The notes under the pieces were generated by a model that made no database searches, was not told where the DNA came from, and worked only from the letters and a program-made list of their open reading frames with translations. Below are positions 1-10,960 of a stretch of DNA of 64,000 nucleotides, piece by piece. Both the position numbers and the translations under genes were made by a program. The stretch spans positions 3,523,501-3,587,500 of the forward strand of contig NC_008609.1 of the NCBI RefSeq assembly GCF_000015045.1. Reading direction: 5' to 3'. This DNA comes from Pelobacter propionicus DSM 2379. Its GTDB lineage: Bacteria; Desulfobacterota; Desulfuromonadia; Geobacterales; Pseudopelobacteraceae. Position 1 is the stretch's first letter. Every line of letters starts with the position of its first letter.

Positions 1-48
1 CCGCATAACAATCAATCAAAACATTACATACGCACACCAGGACCCCCT

Positions 49-2364
<2,316 letters not shown>

Positions 2365-2367
2365 TCC

Positions 2368-3138
2368 ATGAACATCATCGTCGTCGACAGGGTGCTGATC
2401 CGCTTCTTCCACGGATTGCAGAGCTATTTCAGCCTGGGAGGGGGGATGCTGGCACGCATCTTCCGGCGCCCCTCCTACTACCGTGAATTCGTGGTGCAGT
2501 TCGACAAACTGGGCTTCGCCTCCCTGTTCATCTGCCTTTTGACCGGCCTTTTCTCCGGCATGGTCATGGCGCTGCAGGCCCTGATCCAGCTCAAACCGTT
2601 CGCCGCCACCAGCTATGTGGGCGGCATGGTTGCGGCCACCATGATCAAGGAACTGGGGCCGGTGCTGGCATCGCTGATGGTGGCCGGCAGGGGCGGGTCG
2701 GCCATCACCGCCGAACTGGGTACCATGGTTGTCACCGAACAGGTGGATGCCATGCGGGTGGAGGGGACCGACATCATCCAGCGCCTGGCAACCCCGCGCC
2801 TGAAGGCCATGCTGCTGGCCATGCCGCTTTTGACGGTGGCCACGGATGTTATCTCGCTGGTGGGGGGATACGTCATGTCGGCCGGGTACGGCATCAACCC
2901 GATCATGTACGTGAGCGGCCTCTCCCAGTTCATGGTCTTCCAGGACCTGATCGAGGGGCTGGTCAAACCGCTCTTCTTCGGGCTGATCATCGCCGTCACC
3001 GGCTGCTATGTCGGCCTGAACACCCGCGGCGGCGCCGAGGGTGTGGGGGCGGCGGCCAAGCAGGCGGTGGTGCTCTCATCGGTCACCATCCTGGTGTCAG
3101 ACTTCTTCATCTCCAAGATCTTCGTGGCGTTCAGGTAA
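2368..3138 (+). CDS. mlaE: MlaE-type phospholipid transporter permease
   Basis: Inner-membrane permease of the Mla/MCE ABC transporter, which moves phospholipids between inner and outer membrane. The 256-residue protein is the usual size for MlaE (PF02405). It has hydrophobic spans around residues 50-70, 90-115, 145-170, 195-215 and at the C-terminus, and the conserved family stretch KELGPVLASLMVAGRGGSA with the EL.TM sequence after it. It starts 3 bases after lon. Its expected partners mlaF and mlaD are not adjacent here: they begin at 5992 and 6769, beyond four unrelated genes. That split is unusual, because mlaE and mlaF normally adjoin. Confidence 0.92.
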   Translation: MNIIVVDRVLIRFFHGLQSYFSLGGGMLARIFRRPSYYREFVVQFDKLGFASLFICLLTGLFSGMVMALQALIQLKPFAATSYVGGMVAATMIKELGPVLASLMVAGRGGSAITAELGTMVVTEQVDAMRVEGTDIIQRLATPRLKAMLLAMPLLTVATDVISLVGGYVMSAGYGINPIMYVSGLSQFMVFQDLIEGLVKPLFFGLIIAVTGCYVGLNTRGGAEGVGAAAKQAVVLSSVTILVSDFFISKIFVAFR

Positions 3139-3172
3139 CCGTTTTTCCCGGATTACAAGGAGGCTTGAGACC

Positions 3173-3775
3173 ATGACCCTTCCCGCGGAGGAAAAAACGC
3201 AGCGCTTTTCGTGGAACGAGTACAAGCAGTGGCCGGAGGAGGAGCGCTGGCAGCTCATTGACGGTCAGGCTTTCCGCATGTCGGCAGCCCCGAACATCAG
3301 GCACCAGAGGGTGACCGGCAACCTGTATGCTGTGATTCGGGAGAAGTTGAAAGGCAGATCATGCATCTCTTTCATCGCCCCCACCGATGTGGTTTTTGAC
3401 GACTACAACATCGTTCAGCCCGATGTGCTGGTGGTCTGCGACAACAACAGGATCACCGACGCCAACATCCAGGGCGCGCCGGACCTGGTCATGGAGGTAC
3501 TCTCCCCTTCCAGCACCTTCATGGACAGGAAGCTGAAGCTGGAGCTGTACGAGCGTTTCGGTGTTCCGGAATATCTGCTGGTTGACCCGATGGGCGATCT
3601 GGTGGAGCGTTACCGCCTGGTGGAGGGGAGGTACGGCCGGGCGGATGTTTTCCCGTGGCACGGGGAACTACCGCTTGTATCCCTGCCAGGGGTACAGCTC
3701 AACCTGTGCGAGATATTCGAGCGGGATCTGGCGGAACTGAACGTGGTGAGGGAGGGGCCTAAGGGGTATAGCTGA
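3173..3775 (+). CDS. Uma2-family (DUF820) putative endonuclease
   Basis: A 200-residue protein of the Uma2/DUF820 family, a PD-(D/E)xK nuclease fold whose biological role is unknown. The nuclease core is visible: PDVLVV near residue 83, the acidic strand PDLVMEVLSPSS near 104-115, and the LKLELYERFGVPEYLLVDP block after it. The reading frame stays open further upstream, but the ATG at 3173 has a strong AAGGAGG 10 bases before it and begins immediately after mlaE, so I chose it. It carries no toxin or antitoxin signature and no partner gene is evident. It is the first of four genes separating mlaE from mlaF. Confidence 0.85.
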   Translation: MTLPAEEKTQRFSWNEYKQWPEEERWQLIDGQAFRMSAAPNIRHQRVTGNLYAVIREKLKGRSCISFIAPTDVVFDDYNIVQPDVLVVCDNNRITDANIQGAPDLVMEVLSPSSTFMDRKLKLELYERFGVPEYLLVDPMGDLVERYRLVEGRYGRADVFPWHGELPLVSLPGVQLNLCEIFERDLAELNVVREGPKGYS

Positions 3776-3946
3776 AGTATCGGCAGGGTTAAATGGAGAA
3801 ACAAAGTACGGGCAAGCATTGAAGATTTGAAAGTGATTCGTAAGTTCAAGCCTTCAATGCCTGACCCCGCCGCTTTCCCGACCTACCCGAAAATAAGGCA
3901 GGTCAAAGCCATGCCCGTTGGTCGTCGAAAACAGGTGAAAACACAT

Positions 3947-4531
3947 ATGAGCGATGAGGCGGAAAAGAGATACGTTGTTGATCAGGGTGGTTTGCCCGAG
4001 CTATATCCAACTCATTTGCATGAGGCAAAGTTCTGGGAAGCCCTTGGCCGAACCGTTGCCACGTTTGGGTTTCTAGAAGAGATACTGGGTAAGGCGATTT
4101 TTTCGTTTACCGCAACTAAGCCATACCGAGAAGACGAAATCGAAGAAGCTTATGCTAAGTGGTTTCCAACACTTGAACATGCTTTTACTGATCAACTTGG
4201 CAATTTAATCAAAAGCTACGACAAGGCCGTGCGAGAGCATCCTTCAACAACAATCTCCAACCTTGACGAATTGCTTCATGATCTACATGAGGTTTCAAAA
4301 ATTCGAAACGTCCTCTGTCATGGTTCATGGCGCTCGCCAGACGCTGCTGGTGCGTCAATTCCTTTCTTCGTAAATTGTCAAAAGAAAGTCTTTAAAACTG
4401 CTGTCGATATTAACTTCTTAAATCAAGTTCAGAGGCATACTGTTGGCTTGGTTTGCGCCGTTGTCGATTCAGTTACTCATATGGGTTGGCAATTTCCAGG
4501 TTCTTGCGGTCCAGGAAAATCGATTTCATAA
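3947..4531 (+). CDS. Hypothetical protein with HEPN-like R-N-x3-H motif
   Basis: A 194-residue soluble, largely helical protein that I do not recognise by name. It is clearly AT-richer in codon use than its neighbours, which suggests recent acquisition. Residues 118-126 read KIRNVLCHG, matching the R-N-x3-H active-site pattern of HEPN ribonucleases (R120, N121, H125), placed after a predicted helix as in that fold. The frame is open upstream to 3827, but the ATG at 3947 is where codon use becomes coherent. The ribosome-binding site (GGTGAAAA) is weak, so the start is uncertain. No nucleotidyltransferase (MNT) antitoxin lies beside it. The HEPN assignment rests on one motif. Confidence 0.6.
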   Translation: MSDEAEKRYVVDQGGLPELYPTHLHEAKFWEALGRTVATFGFLEEILGKAIFSFTATKPYREDEIEEAYAKWFPTLEHAFTDQLGNLIKSYDKAVREHPSTTISNLDELLHDLHEVSKIRNVLCHGSWRSPDAAGASIPFFVNCQKKVFKTAVDINFLNQVQRHTVGLVCAVVDSVTHMGWQFPGSCGPGKSIS

Positions 4532-4563
4532 TACGTAGTCCGCCATTGCAAAGACCATGGAGT

Positions 4564-4638
4564 AAGCCTCTGGCAGAGCCAAGGCTTAAACGGAAGGATG
4601 ATGCGCCAACCAAGCGTAACAGCGGTCTTGGCCGCTGT
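4564..4638. repeat. Two small hairpins downstream of the HEPN-like gene
   Basis: The sequence between the HEPN-like gene and the methyltransferase holds two inverted repeats: AAGCC/GGCTT (4564-4568 with 4583-4587) and ACAGCGG/CCGCTGT around a TCTTGG loop (4619-4638). Neither is followed by a T-run, so they are not convincing terminators. A near-palindrome CTCTAACGTTGGAG follows at about 4642. Confidence 0.35.
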
Positions 4639-4696
4639 ACTCTCTAACGTTGGAGCGTGACTGAATCCATTAACACCCCTAAGGAGATTTCCCGAA

Positions 4697-5443
4697 ATGG
4701 ACATCCCACGGATCTTTACCATCACCGAAAGCGCTCACCGCATCCATAACCCGTTCACATCCGAAAAGCTCGCCACCCTCGGCGAGGCGCTGCGTCTGGA
4801 AACAGGGACCCAGGTGCTCGACCTCGGCAGCGGTTCGGGGGAGATGCTCTGCACCTGGGCGCGCGATTACGGCATCATCGGCACCGGCATCGACATGAGC
4901 CCGTTGTTCACCGAGCAGGCGAAGCTCCGCGCTGAAGAACTCGGCGTTGCCCATCAGGTCAGGTTCATCCATGATGATGCCGCAGGCTACGTCTCGGACG
5001 ACAAGGTCGGTGTGGCAGCCTGTGTCGGCGCCACCTGGATCGGCGGGGGAGTCGCCGGAACCATCGAGCTTCTGGCGCGGAGCCTGGAGAGCGGAGGGAT
5101 CATCCTCATCGGCGAGCCCTACTGGCGGCAGGTACCGCCGACGGAAGAGGTTGCCAGGGGGTGCCTCGCCACCTCGATCTCCGACTTTCTCACGCTGCCG
5201 GAACTTATCGCGTCCTTCGGACGCCTCGGCTGCGACGTGGTTGAAATGGTTCTGGCCGACCAGGACGGCTGGGACAGATACGAAGCGGCCAAATGGCTCA
5301 CCATGCGCCGATGGCTTGCAGCCAATCCCGGCGACGAATTGTTCAGTGAGGTTCGAGCCCAATTGACCTCGGAACCCGTGCGCCATGCCACTTACACGAG
5401 AGAATACCTGGGCTGGGGTGTATTCGCGCTGATGTCGCGCTGA
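4697..5443 (+). CDS. Class I SAM-dependent methyltransferase
   Basis: A 248-residue Rossmann-fold methyltransferase. SAM-binding motif I is VLDLGSGSG (residues 40-48), followed by GTGIDMSPLF for motif II and a DDAAGYV acidic loop. The C-terminal half (SLESGGIILIGEPYW and onward) resembles SAM-dependent enzymes annotated as small-molecule methyltransferases. The substrate cannot be read from sequence. An AAGGAG lies 10 bases before the ATG. It belongs to the block inserted between mlaE and mlaF and shows the GC-rich codon use of the chromosome, unlike the HEPN-like gene before it. Confidence 0.85.
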   Translation: MDIPRIFTITESAHRIHNPFTSEKLATLGEALRLETGTQVLDLGSGSGEMLCTWARDYGIIGTGIDMSPLFTEQAKLRAEELGVAHQVRFIHDDAAGYVSDDKVGVAACVGATWIGGGVAGTIELLARSLESGGIILIGEPYWRQVPPTEEVARGCLATSISDFLTLPELIASFGRLGCDVVEMVLADQDGWDRYEAAKWLTMRRWLAANPGDELFSEVRAQLTSEPVRHATYTREYLGWGVFALMSR

Positions 5444-5524
5444 TGCGGCGGGCAGAAATTCCTCCCCCTTGAAGGGGGATGAACAAAGGCATGGGGACGC
5501 ATTACGAGCAGTAACGGGGAGCAG

Positions 5525-5995
5525 ATGAACTACTGGCTGTTTAAAACCGAACCGGGCTGTTTTTCGTTCGACAACCTGAAAAACCGCCCGAACATGACCG
5601 AGCCCTGGGACGGGGTGCGCAACTTCCAGGCCCGCAACTACCTGCGCGACACCGTCAAAGTCGGCGACCTGGTGTTGTTCTACCACAGCAATATCCCGCA
5701 ACCGGCCATCGTGGGTCTGGCCACCGTGGTGCGGGAGGGATACCCGGACACAACCGCCCTGGACCCCGAGGGAGAGCACTTCGACCCCAAATCATCTCCA
5801 GCCAATCCCATCTGGTACATGGTGGATGTCCGCTATCTCAAGGAGATGACGCGGCAGGTCAGCCTGGAGCAGATAAAGGCCAATCCGCTCCTGGAGGCCA
5901 TGCCGCTGGTCAACAGGAGCCGCCTCTCCATCCAGCCGGTGACGCCGGAGCAGGGGGAGATCATCCTGGCCATGGGGGGAACCTCACTCCCATGA
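5525..5995 (+). CDS. EVE-domain protein (thymocyte nuclear protein 1 type)
   Basis: A 156-residue protein made of one EVE domain, a PUA-like fold that recognises modified bases in nucleic acid. It begins MNYWLFKTEPGCFSF and contains WDGVRNFQARN and VKVGDLVLFYHSN, the hallmarks of the family, and is full length. Bacterial members are often linked to modified-base restriction, but there is no restriction gene here. Its stop overlaps the mlaF start (ATGA at 5992), so the two are translationally coupled. This places a base-reading domain at the head of the mlaF-mlaD transcript. A CCCCCTT/AAGGGGG hairpin lies upstream at about 5462. Confidence 0.9.
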   Translation: MNYWLFKTEPGCFSFDNLKNRPNMTEPWDGVRNFQARNYLRDTVKVGDLVLFYHSNIPQPAIVGLATVVREGYPDTTALDPEGEHFDPKSSPANPIWYMVDVRYLKEMTRQVSLEQIKANPLLEAMPLVNRSRLSIQPVTPEQGEIILAMGGTSLP

Positions 5996-6744
5996 GCTGC
6001 GCCGACTCCATCCGCATGGAAAAGCTCTGCTACTCCGTGGGGGGACGCACGATCCTGGAGGATTTCGACTTCCGGCTGGAACGGGGGGTCAACCGCACCA
6101 TCCTGGGGATCAGCGGCGCCGGCAAGACCACCATCCTCAAACTGCTGTTGGGGCTTCTGAAGCCCACCGCGGGCAGGGTCTTCATCGGCGATCAGTGCAT
6201 CACCGGCCTCCCCGAATCAAGCTACATGGAGCTGCGCAAATGCATCGCCATCGTCTTCCAGGGGGGCGCGCTGTTCGATTCCATGACCGTGGGGGAGAAC
6301 GTGGGCTACCGCCTGCTGGAGGAGGGACGCCTGAGCATGGCGGAGATCGAGCGGGTCGTGGTGGAAAAGCTCAGCTTCGTGGGAGTGGAGCAGGCCCTGA
6401 ACCTGTATCCGGCGGAACTCTCCGGCGGCATGAAGAAGCGGGTGGCCATCGCCCGGGCCCTGGCCGCCGACCCGGAATACATCTTCTTCGACGAGCCGAC
6501 CACCGGGCTGGACCCCATCGGGGTCTACAACATCCGCAACCTGATGCAGCGCTTGCAGGCCGAGGGCAAGACCACCCTGATGGTCACCCACGACCTGGCC
6601 ACCGCCTTCGCCACCTCGGACCGCTTCACCTTCCTGCACCAGGCGCGCATGCTGTTCGAGGGGAGCGAGGCCGAGATACGGGCCTGCGACATCGCGGAGG
6701 TGCGGGAATTCCTGGAGCCCACCGAGCAGTCGCTGTTCGCATGA
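5992..6744 (+). CDS. mlaF: MlaF-type phospholipid transporter ATPase
   Basis: ATP-binding subunit of the Mla phospholipid transporter. The 250-residue sequence has Walker A GISGAGKTT (about 38-46), Q-loop IVFQGGALFDSMTVGENV, ABC signature LSGGMKKRVAIARAL and Walker B YIFFDEPTTGLDP. The SGGMKKR signature and the GALFDSMTVGENV stretch are characteristic of the MlaF branch. The gene overlaps the EVE gene by 4 bases and is followed 24 bases later by mlaD. The cognate permease is at 2368. Confidence 0.93.
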   Translation: MSCADSIRMEKLCYSVGGRTILEDFDFRLERGVNRTILGISGAGKTTILKLLLGLLKPTAGRVFIGDQCITGLPESSYMELRKCIAIVFQGGALFDSMTVGENVGYRLLEEGRLSMAEIERVVVEKLSFVGVEQALNLYPAELSGGMKKRVAIARALAADPEYIFFDEPTTGLDPIGVYNIRNLMQRLQAEGKTTLMVTHDLATAFATSDRFTFLHQARMLFEGSEAEIRACDIAEVREFLEPTEQSLFA

Positions 6745-6768
6745 CACAAAAGAAGTACGGGATATGAT

Positions 6769-7851
6769 ATGGAACGAAGCAACAGAATAGGCTGGGCACA
6801 GGTGCGCGCCGGCGTCTTCATCTTCCTGGCGCTGCTGTTCATCGCAGGCGGCGTGCTGCTGATGGGGCAGAAGACCAAGATGTTCACCCCCAAGGGAAAG
6901 CTCAAGGTAATGATGGAGGACGTGGCCGGACTCAAGGACGGTGCGCCGGTCTGGCTGGCCGGGGTGGATGTGGGGGTTGTGACGGCGGTGGAGTTCGTCG
7001 ACCCGGAACGTTCCAACGAGGTGACCATCTTCATCGAGGCCGAACACGAGGCACTGCGCAAGATCGGCCCCGACTCCAGGATCACCATCAAGACCCGGGG
7101 CCTGATGGGGGAGAAGTATGTTGACATCATCCCTTCCCGCTTCTACTCCACCACCCCGCCGCAAATCTTGCGCGGCGCCCCCACGGCAAAGCTGGACGAC
7201 GTGGTGCAGAAGGCGGGAACCACCTTCGACCGGGTGAACACGATCGTGGACAGCATCACCCAGGGCAAGGGAACCTTGGGCAAACTGGCCAACGACCCGG
7301 CCCTGTACTCCAACATCGTCAAGCTGACCAGCGAACTGAGCGAGCTGACCATCACCATCAACCGGGGCCAGGGAACCCTGGGCAGACTCAACCGAGACCC
7401 TGAACCGTACAACCGTCTGGTCAGCATCCTGAACCGCGCCGACCAGACCCTGCAGGACATCCAGAAATCCGAGGGGACCCTGAACAAGCTGATCCACGAT
7501 GAAACCCTCTACGCCAAGCTGGTGCTCTTGGCCGACACCAGCGTGCAGGCCGCCGGCGACGTGCGCGAACTGAACCGCAAGCTCACCTCCCCGGAGGGGA
7601 CCATCGGCATGCTGGTCAGCGATCGCGAGCTGTACGACAGGGGACTCTCCCTGATCAACCGCGCCGACAGCTCGATCAAGACCATCGAGGAGATCACCGG
7701 CCGCATCAACAACGGCAGCGGCACACTGGGCAAGACCATCAACGAGAAGGAACTCTACGAGCGGGTCAACCGCATGGTGGATTCCGTGGAGCTGCTGATT
7801 AAAGACATCAAGCAGAACCCGGGCCGCTATGTGAAATTCTCGCTCTTCTAA
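6769..7851 (+). CDS. mlaD: MlaD/MCE-domain substrate-binding protein
   Basis: Periplasmic, membrane-anchored lipid-binding subunit of the Mla transporter. It has an N-terminal signal-anchor (residues 12-30, FIFLALLFIAGGVLLMG), one MCE domain (about 38-115, including GLKDGAPVWLAGVDVG) and a long helical C-terminal half. That half carries five recurring units built on GTLGKLxxDxxLYxxLV (GTLGKL near 167, GTLGRL near 202, GTLNKL near 241, GTIGML near 280, GTLGKT near 322). Such repeats are common in deltaproteobacterial MCE proteins and probably form the helical tunnel. At 360 residues it is longer than E. coli MlaD. Confidence 0.92.
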   Translation: MERSNRIGWAQVRAGVFIFLALLFIAGGVLLMGQKTKMFTPKGKLKVMMEDVAGLKDGAPVWLAGVDVGVVTAVEFVDPERSNEVTIFIEAEHEALRKIGPDSRITIKTRGLMGEKYVDIIPSRFYSTTPPQILRGAPTAKLDDVVQKAGTTFDRVNTIVDSITQGKGTLGKLANDPALYSNIVKLTSELSELTITINRGQGTLGRLNRDPEPYNRLVSILNRADQTLQDIQKSEGTLNKLIHDETLYAKLVLLADTSVQAAGDVRELNRKLTSPEGTIGMLVSDRELYDRGLSLINRADSSIKTIEEITGRINNGSGTLGKTINEKELYERVNRMVDSVELLIKDIKQNPGRYVKFSLF

Positions 7852-7878
7852 CCGACAGCGTTACTCGAGGAAGCATCC

Positions 7879-9411
7879 ATGCGTCTACTGATCGCCCTTT
7901 CAACCGCCCTCTGCCTGTTCACCGGCACGCTCCAGGCCGCGCCTCCGGCCGAGCCCACGAAAGCCGCTTCGACCGCCCCCCGCTCTCCCCTGGAGGAGAA
8001 GGTGGTGGAGCACCGCCTGAAGAACGGCATGAAGCTCTTGATGGTCGAGCGGCACACATCGCCCACCGTGGCTGCCTGGATACGCTTCCGGGTGGGGAGC
8101 GTGGACGAGAAGAGCGACGAGCGCGGCATCGCCCACCTGCTGGAGCACATGCTCTTCAAGGGGACCACCACCCTGGGAACCAAAGATTACGCCGCCGAGA
8201 AGCCGCTTCTGGACAGGATCGAGCAGACCGGCCAGGCCCTGATCGCCGAGAAGGCCAAGCAGAACAAGGGCGATGCGAAAAGGATTGACCAGCTGACGCG
8301 GCAACTGGCGGAGCTGGAGGCCGAGGCCGGAACGTACGCCATAAAGGATGAGTTTTTCGAGCTCTATTCCAAAAACGGTGGGGTGGGCTACAACGCCTTC
8401 ACCAGCCGCGACGGCACCACCTACCTGATCAGCCTCCCCTCCAACAAGCTGGAGTTGTGGGCGGCCATCGAATCGGACCGGATGCAAAACGCCGTGCTGC
8501 GCGAGTTCTACACCGAGCGGGCGGTGGTCATGGAGGAGCGCCGCCGCTCCTACGATGCCGACCCGGTGAGCAGGCTGTGGGAGACCTTCCTGGCCTCATC
8601 CTACCTGGCCCACCCCTACGGCCAGCCCACCATCGGCTGGATGTCGGACATCGAGAACCTGACCCGCGGCAAGGCGGAGCGATTCTTCCGCGACTACTAC
8701 GGCCCCCAGTCCGCCATCGTGGCCATCGTGGGCGACATCGACCCGCGGGCCACCATTGCCCTGGTGGAGCGCTATTTCGGCGCCATCTCACCGGGCAGCA
8801 ATCCTGCCCCGGTCACGACCCAAGAGCCGAAACAGGGGGGTGAACGGCGCATCGAGCTGATGGCAGACTCCCAGCCAACACTCATGGTCGGCTTCCACAA
8901 GCCGGCCATCGGCGCAGCCGATGACTACGTCTTCGACGTCATCGCCACGATCCTCGGCCATGGCCGCACCTCGCGGCTGTACCGGAAACTGGTCATCGAG
9001 GACCAGCTGGCCAGTGACGTGGCGGTGTTCGACGCCCCCGGGAGCCGCTATCCCAACCTGCTGGTGATCAACGCCGATCCCCGCGCCCCCCATACGGTCA
9101 ATGAGGTGGAGCAGGCCATCTTGGCCGAATTGGAACGCCTGAAGAACGAACCGGTCAGCGAGCGGGAACTCAAGCGCGTGCTCAACGGCATCGAGTTCGA
9201 GGAGGCACGGCGCATGGGCACCAACGGAGGGCTGGCACGCAACCTGACCGAATTCGAGGCCCTGACCGGGAGCTGGCGCTACATGAGCGCATACCGACAC
9301 AGGGTGGCGGCGGTCACTGCGGCCGACATCCGGCGGGTGGCCAACCATTACTTCAGCAGGGAGAACCGCATGGTCGGTTTCATCACCACACAGGGGGATG
9401 TAAAGAAATGA
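7879..9411 (+). CDS. M16-family zinc metallopeptidase, catalytic partner
   Basis: Secreted pitrilysin-type peptidase of 510 residues. A signal peptide (MRLLIALSTALCLFTGTLQA) precedes the M16 domain. The inverted zinc motif HLLEH is intact (His-86, Glu-89, His-90), and a second M16 domain with the C-terminal R/Y region follows. Between the zinc motif and the downstream acidic ligand is a charged helical insert around residues 112-150. The stop overlaps the start of the next gene by 4 bases. The downstream gene is a second M16 protein lacking the zinc motif, so the pair very likely forms a heterodimer, as known for bacterial two-subunit M16B enzymes. It lies 27 bases after mlaD. Confidence 0.93.
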   Translation: MRLLIALSTALCLFTGTLQAAPPAEPTKAASTAPRSPLEEKVVEHRLKNGMKLLMVERHTSPTVAAWIRFRVGSVDEKSDERGIAHLLEHMLFKGTTTLGTKDYAAEKPLLDRIEQTGQALIAEKAKQNKGDAKRIDQLTRQLAELEAEAGTYAIKDEFFELYSKNGGVGYNAFTSRDGTTYLISLPSNKLELWAAIESDRMQNAVLREFYTERAVVMEERRRSYDADPVSRLWETFLASSYLAHPYGQPTIGWMSDIENLTRGKAERFFRDYYGPQSAIVAIVGDIDPRATIALVERYFGAISPGSNPAPVTTQEPKQGGERRIELMADSQPTLMVGFHKPAIGAADDYVFDVIATILGHGRTSRLYRKLVIEDQLASDVAVFDAPGSRYPNLLVINADPRAPHTVNEVEQAILAELERLKNEPVSERELKRVLNGIEFEEARRMGTNGGLARNLTEFEALTGSWRYMSAYRHRVAAVTAADIRRVANHYFSRENRMVGFITTQGDVKK

Positions 9412-10838
9412 AACGAATTATCCTCGCCCTCTGCCTGTCGCTCTGCACGGTTGCAGTTGTCTTTGCCGCCGAAGGGGGGAAAGCCGATCCCCGCAGCATG
9501 AGCTTTCCGGAACTGCGCTTCCAGATACCCAGGGCTGAACGAATCGTCCTTACCTGCGGCATGCCGGTCTACCTGCTGGCCGACAGGGAACTGCCCATCA
9601 TCAGCATGACCGCGCTGGTGCGCACCGGCTCGGTCTACGACCCAGCCAACAGATCCGGCCTGGCCACGCTGACCGGCAGCGCCATGCGCAACGGCGGCGC
9701 CGCTGGCATGTCTGCGGAGAAGATGGACGACGAACTGGAGTTCATGGCTTCAACCGTTGAGAGCGCTATCGCCCAAGACATGGGGACGGTCTCCTTAAGC
9801 AGCCTGACCAGGAATTTCAACCAGACGCTGCGCATCTTCCGCGACGTGCTGCTGCATCCCGATTTCTGCGACAAGCGCCTGGAGCTGATCCGCAGGCAGA
9901 TGATCGAGGGGCTGCGCCGCCAGAACGACGATCCCAAGGAAATCGCCGATCGGGAGATTGCCAGGGCCATCTACGCCGGGCACCCCCTGGGGGCGGTGCC
10001 GAGCTTTGCATCGGTCACGGCCATCACCCGCCAGGAGGTGGTTGACTTTCACCGCCGTTTCTTTCGCGTGGACAACATGATCCTGGCCGTGTCCGGCGAC
10101 TTTGAGCGCACCGCCCTGATCCGCCAACTGAACGAGGTTTTCGGCCCGAGGCGCCCCACCGCTCCCCTGAGCGTGGATAAGATTCCCCAGCCCCCTGCCA
10201 TCTTCAGGCCGGAGGTTCTCCATGGCAAGAAATCGGTCAACCAGTCCGTGATCCGCATGGGACACCTGGGACCGACCAAGGACGATCCGGACATCCACGC
10301 CGTACGCATCCTGGATTACATCCTGGGGGGCAGTTTCACCTCGCGCCTGACCATGGAGATCCGCACCAACCGGGGGCTGGCCTACAGCGCCGGCAGCCAC
10401 TTCGACATCGGCCGCCGCTTCAGCGGCAGCTTCATCGCCGAAACCGAAACCAAGGCCGAGAGCACCGCAAAGGCAATCTCCCTGATGAGGGAGATCATCA
10501 CCACCATGACCCGGGAGGAGGTCAGCGACCAGGAGCTGAAGTCGGCGCAGGAGTACATCATCAACTCCTTCATGTTCGGTTTCACCTCCCCGGCGGCCGT
10601 GGCAATCCAGCGGGCCAGACTGGAGTATTACGGCTATCCGATCGACTACCTGGAGACCTACCGCGACAGCATCGCCCGGGTGACAAAGCGGGACGTGCTC
10701 TCCGCAGCCCGCACATACCTGAAACCGGAGGCGTTCAAGATCGTGGTGATTGGGGACGCGAAAAGCTTCGACAAACCGCTGACGACCTTCGGAGCGGTGC
10801 GGGAACTGGACCTGAGCCAGAGCGTTCCCGCCAACTGA
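9408..10838 (+). CDS. M16-family peptidase-like protein, non-catalytic partner
   Basis: A 476-residue M16 homologue with a signal peptide (about residues 1-21). At the position of the zinc motif it reads GLATLTGSAMRNGG, so the HxxEH ligands are missing and it should not be active alone. The C-terminal substrate-gripping part is present (NRGLAYSAGSHFD, near residue 322). In two-component M16B peptidases this type of subunit shapes the cavity while the partner supplies zinc. The ATG overlaps the stop of the catalytic gene (ATGA), supporting equal co-translation. Confidence 0.9.
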   Translation: MKRIILALCLSLCTVAVVFAAEGGKADPRSMSFPELRFQIPRAERIVLTCGMPVYLLADRELPIISMTALVRTGSVYDPANRSGLATLTGSAMRNGGAAGMSAEKMDDELEFMASTVESAIAQDMGTVSLSSLTRNFNQTLRIFRDVLLHPDFCDKRLELIRRQMIEGLRRQNDDPKEIADREIARAIYAGHPLGAVPSFASVTAITRQEVVDFHRRFFRVDNMILAVSGDFERTALIRQLNEVFGPRRPTAPLSVDKIPQPPAIFRPEVLHGKKSVNQSVIRMGHLGPTKDDPDIHAVRILDYILGGSFTSRLTMEIRTNRGLAYSAGSHFDIGRRFSGSFIAETETKAESTAKAISLMREIITTMTREEVSDQELKSAQEYIINSFMFGFTSPAAVAIQRARLEYYGYPIDYLETYRDSIARVTKRDVLSAARTYLKPEAFKIVVIGDAKSFDKPLTTFGAVRELDLSQSVPAN

Positions 10839-10960
10839 TCCCCGGGCGATGAACGCATCTGTCCGGCAAGAGACGCGGATTCGTTGTAAAGTTTGTCAGG
10901 GAAACTGTCGAAGGGAACTCAGAAGCACGAGACCATCCCAGTGGAGAGCGGGAACAGGCA

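Noticed and set aside
4612-4656. Integron attC-like site after the HEPN-like gene
   Set aside because: The hairpin and CTCTAACGTTGGAG near-palindrome look suggestive, but no RYYYAAC/GTTRRRY pair with proper spacing is present and there is no integrase.
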